Numbered from the stretch's first letter, positions 34,538-47,791 are shown. The stretch: 64,000 nucleotides of DNA from Carallia brachiata (GCA_021464245.1 JADCRB010000009.1:124001-188000); one strand, 5' to 3'. The notes: generated by a model not told the origin, from the letters alone. Numbers and translations are program-made.

Positions 34538-35329
34538 TGACAATTAACAAAGTGTTACGTTGAATAATTTATCTCACATTAGCATTCTATGTCATTAAAT
34601 AATGATCATTTTTAATTTTAATTAAAATAAATTTTAATTAAAATAATAAAAAATTTATACAAAAATTAAAAAAAAAACCTTCTCTCCTTTCGCGCTCTTC
34701 CCTACTCTCTCTTTCGTCTCCCTTTCCTTTCTCTCTCCTCACCCCTCCCCCTTCTTTACTCTCTCTTCCTTTCTCCTCTCTCTCTCCTCCTTCATTCCTT
34801 TCTCTCTCCTTGCCTCCCTCCCTCTCTGCCCTCACCAATATACATGAAACATGGGTTCCCATCTTGGTTGTCCTCCAAAGATCATACTTTTGTTTCTCTT
34901 CCTCTGCCAAATCAAAAAAATTTGAGCAATCCATTGTACACACTTGTATTAATAAAGTGACAATCCATTGTACACACTTGTATTAATAAAGTGACGAGAG
35001 AGGGGGATTTGTATGTTAAGGATAATGTTTGTAATTTATTTTTCGGTTTTGTGGCTTGATTATTATCTGCAATTCTTGAATTATTTTTGTGTTGGATTCC
35101 GATTTGCTGGAGGAGAGATAGGGAAGATGGAAGAGAGAGAGAGGAGGGAAAAGAGAGGAAGGAAGGGGAGAAGAGAGAGGGAGAAGGGAGGAGAAAGAAA
35201 GAGAAAAAAGATTTTTTTATTGTTGTATAATTTTTTTAATTATTTTAATTAAAATTTGGTTTAATTAAAATTAAAAATATTATGTTGATGGGAGACAAAT
35301 TATCTGATGTAATACTCTGTTAGTTATCA
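34538..35329. mobile_element. Fold-back element with polypyrimidine and polypurine arms
   Basis: About 790 bp. The outer arms are inverted copies: TAACAAAGTGTTACG (34543-34558) pairs with the right end, and TTTTTAATTTTAATTAAA near 34610 pairs with the region near 35270. Inside them a CT-rich tract (about 34678-34830) pairs with a GA-rich tract (about 35110-35212). The centre has two tandem copies of a 35-bp unit containing CAATCCATTGTACACACTTG (34926-34995). The open frames across the purine tract are low-complexity Glu/Arg artefacts. Confidence 0.65.
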
Positions 35330-35699
35330 CGTTAATTTACTTAACAGATAAAATGATGTTTGGGCAAAGTTAATATGACGGAGATAATATAGTAAATTGA
35401 TTTTAAAAAAGAAATAATAAGTAAAAATTATTAAATTATTAAATATTTTAAATAAAATTAATTCTTATGTCATCATAAAAAAACTATTCCTTCATGTTCT
35501 AAGAGACCAGAGGGGTGAATATGTTTTTTTTATTGTTTATTTGTGAACTGTGATCTTATTATTCGAAATATATATTAGTACATAATTTGTTATATTTTGA
35601 GAGAATAATTATTATTACATACTATACTAAAACTACTTGTTTATGGGCATAAGCAGATTAGTGCAATTGCTTACCCTAAAATTTTAAATTATATAGCTT

Positions 35700-35830
35700 T
35701 TAGGCTAACAATCATCAGACCCCTCTGCGTAGCTCAATGAAAATGCTCTATCCCACCTCAGATTCTCAATTGCCCACCGAGGTTCGAGCCTTACTTGCCT
35801 CACTTTTCGTGTATTTGCTTAATTTTTTTT
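35700..35830 (+). mobile_element. SINE-like tRNA-derived sequence
   Basis: Contains a box-A-like GCGTAGCTCAATGAAAATG (from about 35725) and, 45 bp on, a box-B-like GAGGTTCGAGCC (35779-35790), followed by a T-rich tail. It does not fold into a complete tRNA. I read it as the head of a plant SINE. Confidence 0.5.
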
Positions 35831-37660
35831 TTGTTTCTTTTTGTTAAATTGACATTTTTTTTCCTTTATTTCTTTTAATTTCTAATTTTTATTTTCTTGG
35901 TAACTCATTTTCAATATATATACTAAAATTATTTTTATTTATTTTTAAAAGCTTTTTAATAAATTTTTTCTTATATTCATATTAGTAATCATTTTAAAAA
36001 ATAGCTTATTTTTAATGAAAAATTAGTAAGCATAATGTATTAAAAGGAAAACAATATTTGAAAACACATTTTATACCTAAATATGTATTTGTTTATAAAA
36101 TTGACTTCAATGTTATTAGTTATAATAATTATAATAAATAATTTTTTTTGAAGATACATCATAAAGAATTTATTACATAATCACATGAGAAATAAATAAT
36201 TAAACAATTAAATGATTAGAAAAAAAATATTTCATTGCATAAAACATAAAAAAAATTAAAACATCATAAGTATGTTTATTATACATAATAATTAATGCTA
36301 TTTTATTTTCCATTACAATATATCTTTTCTATATTTATATTATATTATACTTTTGCCCCCCTTAATATTTTTTCTAAATCCACTACTGTTTATGGAAGCA
36401 AAAATTATCCTTAAAGATAATATTACGCTTCAGACTCTATCTTTTTAGTTCTTTAATATTATTTATTTATTTTAGTATTATTTACATAATTTTGTTGATT
36501 GTTGTTCAACAACTCTAATTCTTAACTTATTTAAATTATATATATATTTTATTAATTAGATTCCAATAAACATGTCACATGTTCTTCAACTCGTCAATGT
36601 TTTGAGTTGAAGGTTTTTTTTTTTTTTACTGGGGAAAAATATTGTCGCTTATTCTTATTGAGGTACAATTGATAGTTGAATTTTTTTAAAAAAAGTGGAT
36701 AAGTATTATTAAATATATTGTATGATTACATATATTCTATTAAAAACGAACTACATAGTGATGCTCTTCTTCGTAATTTTTATAGCTGAGGCGCCTTCAA
36801 TCCCAAAATAATTAGATCTCGATGGAGCAAGATAATTTACCCTATATGTGTCGACACAAAGTGAGAAGATTAGTTTGGGTTGTGTTGCCAAGGGGAACAC
36901 AGTTAGTTGTGTTCTTTTTTTGTCTTTTTTTTTTTTTCAGCCTTTTACCCATTAAGTCGTATAACAATTTTAATTATTATACACATAATATTTATTATAC
37001 ATAAAATTGAATCAGTATATATATTATACTTAAGAATTTTTTAACATTATATTTGTTATACATAAATCTTAACTCTTATCCATATTATTCATATTATTAA
37101 AAAAAAAATAAATTAAAGTGTGACCCATCACGGTCATACCATGAGACCCTCTCGCGCTTCTCCGTTTCTCTTTCCTTCGTCCGCCACTGTTTCTTAACCG
37201 TCGGTTTAACATATAGGCTTGGGTCCATGTACTGAGATTAAGATTCTTCTCAGTTTGCCAGAGACATTAAAAAAATAATTTTATTTTATTTTATTTTAAT
37301 TTTAAAATTAAATTTTAAATATACACAATATTATTATAAACATAATTAATATTATTTTAAAAATATTTAATATTTTTTAATTTTAAAAAATAAATAAAGA
37401 GAAAAATTATTTTTTAAGAATTAAATCTTTAATATATTTAATATTATTTTAAATATAATGTGTGTTACTTTAAATATATTTAATATTATTTTTTAATTAT
37501 TTTAAAAAAATAAAAAAAACAACATTTTTTTTCTTTGCTCAGTCCCACGGAGTATGGGTCCAACTAAGCATAAAAAATTAATAATTTTTTTCGTCAAAAT
37601 TAAATTTTAAATATATTTATTATTATTTTAATTATATAATTTAACTCTAAATTATTTTTA
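35831..37660. other. Intergenic, no gene seen
   Basis: Very AT-rich sequence upstream of copy E with many short A/T runs; no supported feature. Confidence 0.4.
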
Positions 37661-37741
37661 AAAAAATGATGCCACTCTATACTCATTTTAAATGTCCTAT
37701 TAATTTTTCCCAAACAGTGGTGCCATGTGTAAATCTACATA

Positions 37742-37749
37742 TATATAAT
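37742..37749 (+). promoter_or_regulatory. TATA box of CYP81 copy E
   Basis: TATATAAT, 53 bp upstream of the ATG at 37795. Confidence 0.5.
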
Positions 37750-37794
37750 CCATCAGTCTCAAATCTCAGTGCATCGCAAAGCAAGATAGCAAGC

Positions 37795-40169
37795 ATGGAA
37801 ATCACAATATTTTACTTGACTCTTTCATTTGTTTTCGTCCTCCTAGCCTTAATATTCTATATATCAAAAACTCACCATGTAAACCTCCCTCCCTGCCCAC
37901 CTGCCCTTCCAATTATGGGCCACCTCCACCTCCTAAAGCCACCCATGCACCGTACTTTTCACGCCCTGGCTCAAAAGTACGGCCCCATCATCTTTCTCCG
38001 ATTTGGGTCCCAGCCCGTGGTGGTCGTGTCGTCGCCGTCCGCTGCGGAGGAATGCTTTACTAAAAACGACATCGTCTTCGCCAATCGCCCAAGATTGCTT
38101 ATCGGCAAGCACTTGGCTTACAACTACACAACCATGACGACGGCACCGTACGGTGACCACTGGCGCAACCTACGTCGGGTGGGGGCCATTGAGATCTTCT
38201 CCACTCATCGTCTAAACATGCTTCTAAGCATTCGACAAGAAGAAATCAAGCGGCTCCTGATCAAGTTGTCGCGTGAATCGCGCCATGATTTCGCAAAGGT
38301 AGAGCTGAAATCAACGTTCCAAGAGCTAACGTTTAACATCATGATGAGGATGATTGCAGGGAAGAGGTATTATGGGGAGGACGTGACGGATCCAGCAGAG
38401 GCAAGGGAGTTCAGGGAGATAATGAGGGAAGTTCTAGCATCTGCTGGGGCATCGAATCCAGGGGATTTCTTGCCGATCTTGAATTGGATCGACGGCGGTA
38501 AGTTTAAAAAGAGGATGAAAAGACTAGGCAATATGATGGATAAGTTCTTGCAAGGGTTGATTGATGAACAAAGAAGTAAGAAGGACGACTTGATGAGCAA
38601 GAGCACCATAATTGGCCACCTTCTTTCCTTGCGAGAATCGCATCCCGAGTATTACACAGACGAAATCATCAAAGGGTTTGTGCTGGTTAGTGACAAGAAA
38701 CTCAAAACAATTTTTCTAGACTTAAATTTACTGCTTAGTATCTGAACCCAAAAAAAAATATATATAAATAATTATATTGTATGAAAAAGTTATAAATGAG
38801 TTGCAACAAATGATGAGAGAAAAGAGGAAAATTAAAGATAGAGAGAAAGAGAAAGAGAAGGATAATAATAACAAGCTTGAAAGTGTGCCTGTAAGAGAAC
38901 GTGCAAGACTAACGGGTAAGAAGAGGCGTGGAAGAAACAAGGAGATTGAAAGGGACAGAGAAAGGGTGGAAAGGGAAAAAGTGCAAGAAAATAAATTTAA
39001 CATTATAGATATTGTTTATGCAACTCTATATTTAGAAATAATTATAACTCACCATGAAAAAGTTAAATAATATTATTTTTTATTTTTATTTCTTGTGAAT
39101 TTATATAAATATTTTGAAAAATTGTAATATTTTTTAAATTTCCTTCAGGTAGTTGTAAACTACGTATGGAAAAAAAAAATATTATAGATTAAAGTAATTG
39201 TACAAATGTGAATGATTGGGTATTCTGGTCCTCTCTCTCGACCTAGCCATGGACAGGCCACGCCTTGAATCACTCAGTGTCGGCCATAGGTTTTTTTCCT
39301 TTTTTGTGGGCCATAGTTTCAAATGAAATCTGCTACCTACTCCTTCATGATTTGCTTAGTTTCAAATGAAATCTGCGGCCTACTCCTTCCTGATTTGCTC
39401 CTAGTGGGTCTCTGGAATATTGACATAAGCGCACAATTATGTAGGTATATAATTTATAATAATTAAAAGATGTATAATTAATATAATAATTTATTTATTT
39501 TTAAAATTTTAATATATTTTTATAATTTAATAATTTTAATTTTGAAATGCCCATGTGCAGGTCCTCCTATTGGCTGGAACCGATACGTCAGCAGTGACAT
39601 TAGAATGGGCAATGTCAAACCTGCTCAACCATCCGAACGCACTGAGGAAGGCTAGAGATGAATTGGACAACCAGGTTGGCCAAGAGTGCCTGCTTGACGA
39701 ACTATCTCTTTCTAGATTGCCCTATCTTAAAAATATCATGTTCGAGACCCTTCGTTTGTATCCAGCAGCACCCCTTTTGCTTCCACATATGGCCTCTGAT
39801 GATTGCACCATAGGAGGATACCACATTCCACGTGGCACACTGTTGTTGGTTAATGCATGGGCAATACATAGAGATCCTGTGCACTGGGATCATCCAGCAA
39901 GTTTTATGCCAGATCGATTTGAGAGAGGAGAAGCAGAGGCTCATAAGCTAATGCCTTTTGGGTTGGGCAGACGGTCCTGTCCTGGATCAGGCCTAGCCCA
40001 ACGGGTCGTGACTTTGACCTTGGGTTCATTAATTCAATGCTTCGACTGGGAAAAGCTTACAGATCAGGAGATTGACATGACGGAAGGAAGAGGGATCACC
40101 ATGCCCATGATGAAGCCATTAGAGGCCAAGTGTAAAACTCGCCCTATCATGGATAAGCTTTCATCTTGA
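37795..40169 (+). CDS. CYP81-family cytochrome P450, copy E (intact, second lineage)
   Basis: Exon 1 is 37795-38685 (297 residues), donor GTTAGT; exon 2 is 39561-40169 (202 residues), acceptor TGCAG; the intron of 875 bp is the shortest in the cluster. Total 499 residues. In order: anchor helix (about 5-23), hinge NLPPCPP (Cys where the family usually has Gly or Ser), [16 protein letters not shown] (302-307), ETLR (359-362), FMPDRF, and [10 protein letters not shown] with heme Cys437. It is clearly the closest relative of copy D and lies in the opposite orientation, 9 kb away, so D and E are an inverted pair transcribed away from each other. The upstream in-frame codons from 37666 are not used: the ATG at 37795 aligns with D and has a TATA box at the right distance. 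The intron contains a copied piece of a HOS15-type exon. Substrate unknown. Confidence 0.92.
38797..38990 (+). pseudogene. Copied coiled-coil exon fragment of a HOS15-like gene inside the intron of copy E
   Basis: This 194-bp stretch repeats 43647-43846, the Lys/Glu-rich part of exon 3 of the HOS15-like gene 4.8 kb away, in the same orientation. I count about seven substitutions and one 6-bp indel (ACAGAA absent here). It starts at ATGAGTTGCAACAAATGATG and stops abruptly after GTGCAAGAAAA. It is not flanked by exon splice sites. Since it lies in the intron of E it should be removed with that intron. Confidence 0.9.
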
Positions 40170-42750
40170 TTTATTTATTTTTCTTTTACAACAATATAAA
40201 GAGTTATTTGTATGGTATAGAGTATTTAATATATTATGCAAAATATGACCAAAAAAAATATATAATGTAAAATTATTTACATTTGTTTAAGTCATGATTG
40301 TTAAAATCAGATAGACTGATATTTTGATCAGTTTAACTAATGTTCAATAAGATGATTCAAACTTGAATTAATGCGAGAAAAAGTATACAAAATTATTAAT
40401 CAAACTATCACTTTTAATGATAAAATAGGATGTTCAAATCATCAAATTGTTGCCCATATATATAGAGGGAAAATATTTATGGGCAGACGTTTGTCTCTAC
40501 ATTGCCTTCACGTGCGTGTAGTTTGTGTAATTATGAGCATATTTTGTGCAATCGTGACAATAAAAAGTGATACAAAAATTATTACTGTTTTTTTCATTTC
40601 ACAATTTTTAAGTATAGTTGTACAAAAAGTTTTCGTAATTACACAAATTAAACATGTGTAGATTCAATGTGAAAATTCAATCTATCCATGGAAGCGATAT
40701 ATATGTACCAGGGCTTACTTGCTTTAAGAGCTTTCATAAAATTGATCTTGATCTTGATCTTGATCCAATTAGAGATACCGCGTTCTACCTTTGTGATTTG
40801 AAGAGTGCAAACCACGTGCTCATGTTCAGACACAAAAATAGTTCAAATCTTTGCAACTTGTTGCGAAAAAGATTCTCGTGTATAAATACAATTGACGAGT
40901 ATAAAACATGATATATATCTTAATTTTACTAGGTTCTTAGACTGTCCATTTTGAAAATGAATCAAATATATTTAACTTTATTCATAAAAAGTGGTTTTTT
41001 ACGAGTCCCTCTCAAAAACATATGCATATTTGCCAATAAATCTTAAAACATTTCTATTCTAATAGTTAGTTAAATTAAAGTCACACGTAAAAACAGAAGT
41101 CGTACCAAAGCCCTTCTAGCACAAATTGGTTGGAACGGACAATTTTTAGTTTTATATTTGAATTTTTGTAACTATATTATTATTTCTTAATCTTTCCATC
41201 TTCCTTGTAAAAAAAAAAAAATTGGACCGACGCACTTTTACTAAAGGGTCCTATTATATTGGTCGAAAATTTTTTTAAAATATAACTCGTTAATTTTATT
41301 GTACAACTATTTTAATTACATATACAATTAAATGAAAAAAAAAATATTATTTTTTTATTGTACAATAAATCCAACTAATTGCACAACGAATATAGTAAGT
41401 TACAGTTTCAAAAAATCTTCCAGCAACTGTTTCTCCGGCCATACAACTTTTCCCTTTACAAAATTATGATTTCTTTTCAACCCATGAAAAAAAGGTGTAT
41501 CGCAGTATATCGATTATATATGTAAATGAGAGTTAACCTTATCTGACCATTACATATCCATATAACTAATCTTTATAAGAAAGGGCCTACTCCCGAGCAC
41601 TGATGGAATCAGTGCAGTTTCGTCATTAGAGACCATAACGATTGTTGAATTTAAAACTTAAAGTGTACTCGATCTTTTTCAGCCACAGCGAGCACAAAAC
41701 ATTTTGTCGGGAGAAAGTTGCATTGCGCAGACTGAAACTTGAGTCATTAAAATGAAGCGCAAATTAAATTACTATCAAATCACCACTAATTTAAATTTGA
41801 TGTGGGATTGGCAGTCTAGGATCCACTTTTTTTTTTTTTTGGATGAAACCAGTTTAATTGGGTTGGGCCAACGTCCAACTATTGAGAAAACGAATACCAC
41901 GCTGCAAACTGAATGAACAGGCCATATCTTTGGACCATTTTACGCACCGCAGCTGTAACAGAAATTGAGGGCTCGACCCTAATGCTCTTGTTGAGCTCTT
42001 CTTAATCATTAGGCTAAACTAATAAAAAAGAAAAAAAGAAAAAAGGAAATGAGCCCCAGCCTTAAATTGCATCAATTCGAGTTTGGATTGTACCATATCC
42101 ATCTCTTTTCTTTTCCTTGTGTCATTCTTATCATCTATATACTTAGTATGTAAAGTCTACGTAAATAAGAAAAAAGTCCAGTTTTATTTTCATTAATTAA
42201 TTCTGATGCTTTTTTTTTTTTGAGGTAGCAAAATACTTGAATAAGTATTGTTACATAACCAAAAAATTTAATCAAAATTCAACCAAAACAATGTAATGTC
42301 GACATTATTTTAAGCCTTATATATATATATATTTTATTTACATAATTTCAAAATAATATTATACTTATATTATTTTGAATAGCTACTCATCTTTTTACAG
42401 GCTAAATATAAGAAGATTTATATTTTTATTTTTTAAAAAATTAAAAAGCATTTCAAATAAAATCAAACTCTTGTCTTTTCGTTTGCATCAAATGCTCCCT
42501 CCATTGGATAAATAATTAACTTCCAATATATATCGGACCTACAAACTTGTAGTTATTATAATAATTATAAAAGCTCGCTAATCCGGTCCGCGCGCGAAAA
42601 GAAAACGGTTAATGGCTCTGCGAAGGACTCTCCGTCTGGACGCCGCTAACAAGAAATCAATCTCTTCCTATTTACTCGCTCGCCGCAGTAAGGCTACACT
42701 ATTGATCCAAGCCTTGGCCACAGCCATTTAATTCCCGCTACGTTTTCAAG
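40170..42750. other. Intergenic between copy E and the HOS15-like gene
   Basis: 3' flank of E, AT-rich filler, then the GC-richer 5' region of the HOS15-like gene from about 42580. A short run of four GATCTT repeats lies near 40743-40763. No further gene is seen. Confidence 0.45.
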
Positions 42751-45700
42751 ATGACCTCAATCGCCTCCGTCGAACCGAATTACCTTCGAGAGTCAGGTCA
42801 GCCGAATCTTTGTTGCAGATTTTTTTTTTTTTTTTCTGTTTCATTGTGGAGTTAAATTAGGTTAGGGTTTGGTTGTAGATTTCGGTTTTGTGTGTTGCGG
42901 ATTGGAATCTATAATCTTGTTTGGGTTTTGAGTTTGTTACTTTGCAGTGGACTCTTTGTTCCAAGCAGAATGGAGCCAGGCTTGTAGGACATTGTGTTCT
43001 GATTTGAGTGGTTTTCTCTTGTTTAGCATCTGAGTTTTATTTTGGATTGGCTTGTGACTTTCCATTGGTTATGTAAATTTAATTTGTTCCTTGGGAAAAT
43101 GCAGTTGTATTGTTGAATGTATTGCGTGGCTTTCAATTTGTGCTTTGAATGAACTGGAGGGTCCTGTAGTTTACCGGCCACTAATTTGCTTTGTGTAGTT
43201 TGGCCTTGTGTTATAATTTTGTTTTTCTACTAAACCCGTTGTAAATGCTTTTTTGCGTGAGCGTGAGCGAATATGTCGGAGAAATTTTTTTTATTTTGAG
43301 ATGTTAGATGCTTTTCTTTCACAGGTTTTACGCATTTGGCTTTTGCCTTAGGATATGAGGCAGGTATTAACAAAAGCACCATAGATGGCAATATGGTGCC
43401 ACATGGTGCTCTAATTACATTAGTACAAAAGGGAATTTAATACTTGGAGATGGAAGCAAATTTGAGTAATGTTAGAATGGACGGCTATTTTCCAACCGTC
43501 AATCGGTGTGCTGCTGCTAGTTAATTTTATTTGCCTCAACAATTTCATTGATCAAGGTTTTATTTTATTTTGTTAGAGTGACGGAGATGTGGACCAAGAT
43601 TTCTCATTCTTGCGACCATTGGATCTTATCACAAAAGACGTCTATGAGTTGCAACAAATGATGAGAGAAAAGAGGAAAATTAAAGATAGAGAGAAAGAGA
43701 AAGAGAAACAGAAGGATAATAATAACAAGCTTGAAAATGTGCCTGTAAGAGAACGTGCAAGATTAAGGGGTAAGAAGAGGCATGAAAGAAACAAGGAAAT
43801 TGAAAGGGACAGAGAAAGGGTGGAAAGGGAAAAAGTGCAAGAAAAGCATCTCGAGGTTAACACTAGTAGAGAAATGGCTGTTGATCAGGATGACAAAAAT
43901 GCTGCCAAGCATGTACAAAATGGGACTACTGGAGGTTAATGTTTTGTTTTGTCTTTATTTTCTCTTTGCCTCTTTATTTATTTATTTATTTTTATTTCAT
44001 TGTTGTCTTGTTCTCCTAGTATTCCATAGTACTGCTTAGATCAGTTACATGACAGACACTGTAAATTCAATGCTGCTTTGCCGTAGTCTGGAGTTCTGCT
44101 TTTCATGGTTTTTAGCTAGCAATCATCCTGTTATGCTTGTATTTTTTGTTATCAAAAGAAATGAATAGAAAAGAATCTTTAGAATCATTAGAGTATTTGG
44201 AGGCCATACTTCAAATAACAGCTGTTAATTGTTTTCTATATCTAACCATGCATTTATTTCTTCCTTTTTAACAGGACCAGAGTCCATTAATATCTCTACA
44301 ACATCAACGTCTCAGACTTGTGAAATTCATAGTTCTGGTGTGATGATTTTGGAAGGACATACTTCCATGGTTTGACATTCTTCTATATTTTTGCTTTTTG
44401 TTTTTCCAAGAAAAAAAATTTGCTGTCCATTTTTGCTTACTTCGTTTTGACCTTACACATCTCTTTGACAATTTATTTTCCCCTTTCTCCTTTCTTCCTT
44501 CAGGTTTGTGCTTGTGCGTGGAGTCCTACAGGATCACTTTTAGCTTCTGGGTGTGTATTCTTATTAAATGAGAATTATGTGTTGAAAGGTTGATTCTTTT
44601 TGTGTAGAACTGTTGATGGTTTTAGTAAATTCACATTCTTTGGCATAAGACCTGTTAATAAGTTACTGCCATATTTAGTGTTCCTTGATAAATAACTTAA
44701 CAAGTCGCCACTAATGATAGCATTCATTTCTTTTGCCTTTGCTGGATATGATGTATGGAATTACAATTAATGTTGTTCCTTTGATGTAGCTTTCCTTAAA
44801 AATTTTTGGTTGTTTTTGTTACAATGTGTACTATTATAGTAGTGCAACACATCATCTTATTTTATACCTTGAAGTTTATCATCTTTGCCTTAATTTCCAG
44901 GTCTGAAGATTCCACAACACGTATTTGGAGAATAGGAGAGGGTGCCTTTAGATCTGGTGCGGAAAGTGGTCCTTTAGATGTGTTTGTATTGAGGCATGTA
45001 GAGGGAAGAGCAAATGAAAAGAACAAATATATAACAACACTGGACTGGAATGTGAGTTCTTGTGTTTCATTTGACTGTCAAATTCTGTTAATGTTGTTTT
45101 CTTGCTAATGTGACTTGTATGTTATATGTTTTATCAGGCTTAGCTTAAAGTTTTACATGTCTATAGAATGTGGTTGATGGTAGGTTTTGTCAGCTGTGGG
45201 GATGATAATCCAGTTTGCCTTTTCTATTAAAATGTTATTTAGAGACATAAAATGGTTTCATTGCCGAAGATACTTACGAGAAGACAAATGCCTTGTGGTT
45301 CTTGTTAAAATAGTGGCCTGGGGTACTGAATAATGTAACATGACAAGAATTGGGTTGCATGGGGGCAAACTAAGATGGAAGGGAAGCTAAGATTATGCAA
45401 ATTGCAGCATCTACCCTTAATTTCAATTGGGTTGCGAAACTTTATTTTTAGCAGTAGATATTATGAAATCATCAGAACTTTTTTTCTTTCCCTCAAAGTA
45501 TTCACTCCATTAGTTTTTTTGATCGAAAAGTGATGTAGAGGCTTTTCCTGTGATGCCATTATCATGTCATTTCTGTGGGGAAATTCTTGCAGAAACTGAT
45601 AGAATGATGATGCTGAAATGGAATTGTAAGTCTAATGATGTGATTGAAACAAACTGAAATTCAGCAATCCATTTCAAATTATGTAAAGAGTTCAGTGGTA

Positions 45701-47493
45701 AAGAAAATACTCTATTCTTATCTCCTTCATTCAACTGTGTTTTGAAATGTCTTAATTGCCTGACAGACGGAGGCCAACGCTAATAGGCAGCGCTGGATAA
45801 GAATTAGAAATCATTTCCTTATATGCAGACATATAAGCAAGACATGGCTGCTTTGTAGGACACCAACTTGGTTTTTCACCTCATTCTTTTAGTGGATGTC
45901 TTCTTTTTGATGGATATGGAAAACGATGTGACATTGACTTTGGTATGGTACTTTGTGTATTTCACTCCTATTCGTTTATGGGGTGGCTCCTTTTTGCTCT
46001 ATATCGGCTAGGATGGGAGACTACCACCTCCATTTTGCTTGGAGCCTTATTCCTTCGTATCTATATGGAGTAGAAAGGCAAGAACCACACTTTTTGAAGG
46101 GTGCAAATTTTGTCAGATGTCTCTAAGGCACCAGACAGTTCGGGAGCCACGACCTTGTTTTGGTTGTCAACTATTTCTATAAAACATGGGTTTGGAATTT
46201 TATTTTACATTGCTTAGTGCTGCAGAAAGTAGTAGGTAGTCAATGGAGAGCAACTTTACTGGTTTGAATGCTGGATGTTCTGCTTGGGAGGTTAAGATTA
46301 TTGCAATAATTATCAGATCTTGGAATTTGTAGATGTGATAGTTTCTGTTGGTTTATGGAAGTTGTGGCTTTCATTGGATAATGTTTGCAAGCTTCTGTCT
46401 TTAGTCGCTTTAGTTGTATGACTTATTACAATGTAAGCATTGACCAAAACCAATGACAAATCATATAACCTCTCCTTTGACAATAAGGTGTCCTATAGCG
46501 AGTACTTTTTCTAAACATTTTTTGTTCTTTACAGCTGTTCTTCCTACATTAATATAACTACATACATTAATAAGCATGTCTCTCTAATGCGCAGAGTGAG
46601 GGAACGTTACTTGCAACAGGTTCATTCGATGGTCATGCAATGGTTTGGAGTACAAGTGGTAAGATGTTTTTCCTTGATCTAGTTCATGCTTTTATTTCAA
46701 GTGTTACATTTGGATTGGGCGCCTCTCATATTGATGTTCTTTTGAAACGACATAGCATGCTTGGTGCATCTATACTCTTGGTTTTGGAATTAAAGTTTGA
46801 TATCTATTATCTAATTAGGGAGTTGGCTGATTGTTCCCTAAAAATTTATTAAATTATCCTCGACTATTTTAAAGGGATTGTTTGATTATTTTTTTTACAA
46901 TAATTTATTAATTAAATGACTTAAATTATTGGTCTTAATTACGGGCTCATTTGAAATTTTGAATCTGTATAGGATGCTAAAACCTTACTATTTATATTTG
47001 AAGTTATTTTATTATTTAGATGGGATTTCACTTAATTAGAATCTATGTATCTATGAAATTGCTAAATTGTGGAGAGAATATAAAAAAGTGTCCCAATGCA
47101 TGAGACTTCATACAATGGGGTTTGGCGAATTTTTAAATTTATGCAACCTTACTTTTGTTTTCGTAAACTTATATACATCCTAAATCGAAAAAAATAATAG
47201 GTGGCCTGGTGGGAGAAAACTTATCTTCAAATAACCCTATTATTTGTCACAAGATTTAGCAAATTATTCTTAAATAATTGAAGGGGATCGATGATTTTTG
47301 TTTTATTATTTATCTATTTTCTAAGTAGCCTAAAACTATATGTTATTAATTTAATGTATGGGCTATTGGAATATTTGGAATCTATAGCTATATCAGATTT
47401 TAAGACCAAACTGTTTTCAACCTGTTATTGAATAAGATTTTTCTTAATAGTCAAACATATGAACAAAATATGAATAATGAAAAGTCCAAACAC

Positions 47494-47791
47494 TTTTTTT
47501 TTTTTGACAAAAAAATTTATTATGGGTATATTAGTTATTGGATTTATGGACTGAAGTCGGAGTAATCCCTATTTGAACTCCTTATTTAACAACTTCCATA
47601 GGGGGCAGCTCATCACCCGAGTACTGTTGGAACCGAACAAAACTCTAAGTTGATCACAATATTAACGAGTCTTAAACCATCAGCATACCTGCTCACCGAT
47701 AAACTAGAGAATTTTAAAAAATTATTGCATTCTTTTTGTAACCGATAGGACTCGAACCAACCGATGGGACTCGAACCAGGATTAAAAAAAA
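47494..47791 (-). mobile_element. SINE in an intron of the HOS15-like gene
   Basis: Reverse-oriented element of about 298 bp. Its tail is a poly-T run at 47494-47505 on the plus strand. At the other end two box-B motifs, GGTTCGAGTCC on the minus strand, lie at 47748-47758 and 47767-47777, duplicated at 19-bp spacing. Target duplication AAAGTCCAAACAC (47481-47493) and AAAGTCAAACAC (47792-47803). No box A is seen, so the head is shortened. Confidence 0.75.

Noticed and set aside
34638..35252. Glu/Arg/Gly-rich reading frames
   Set aside because: Products of the polypyrimidine and polypurine arms of a fold-back element.
35725..35795. Possible tRNA gene (box A and box B present)
   Set aside because: The arms do not pair into a full cloverleaf; better explained as a SINE head.
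38728..39070. Reading frame in the intron of CYP81 copy E as an independent gene
   Set aside because: It is the copied HOS15 exon fragment, without its own start context, splice sites or C terminus.
2240..40169. A multi-enzyme biosynthetic gene cluster
   Set aside because: Only CYP81 genes occur; no transferase, cyclase, dehydrogenase or transporter gene lies among them.
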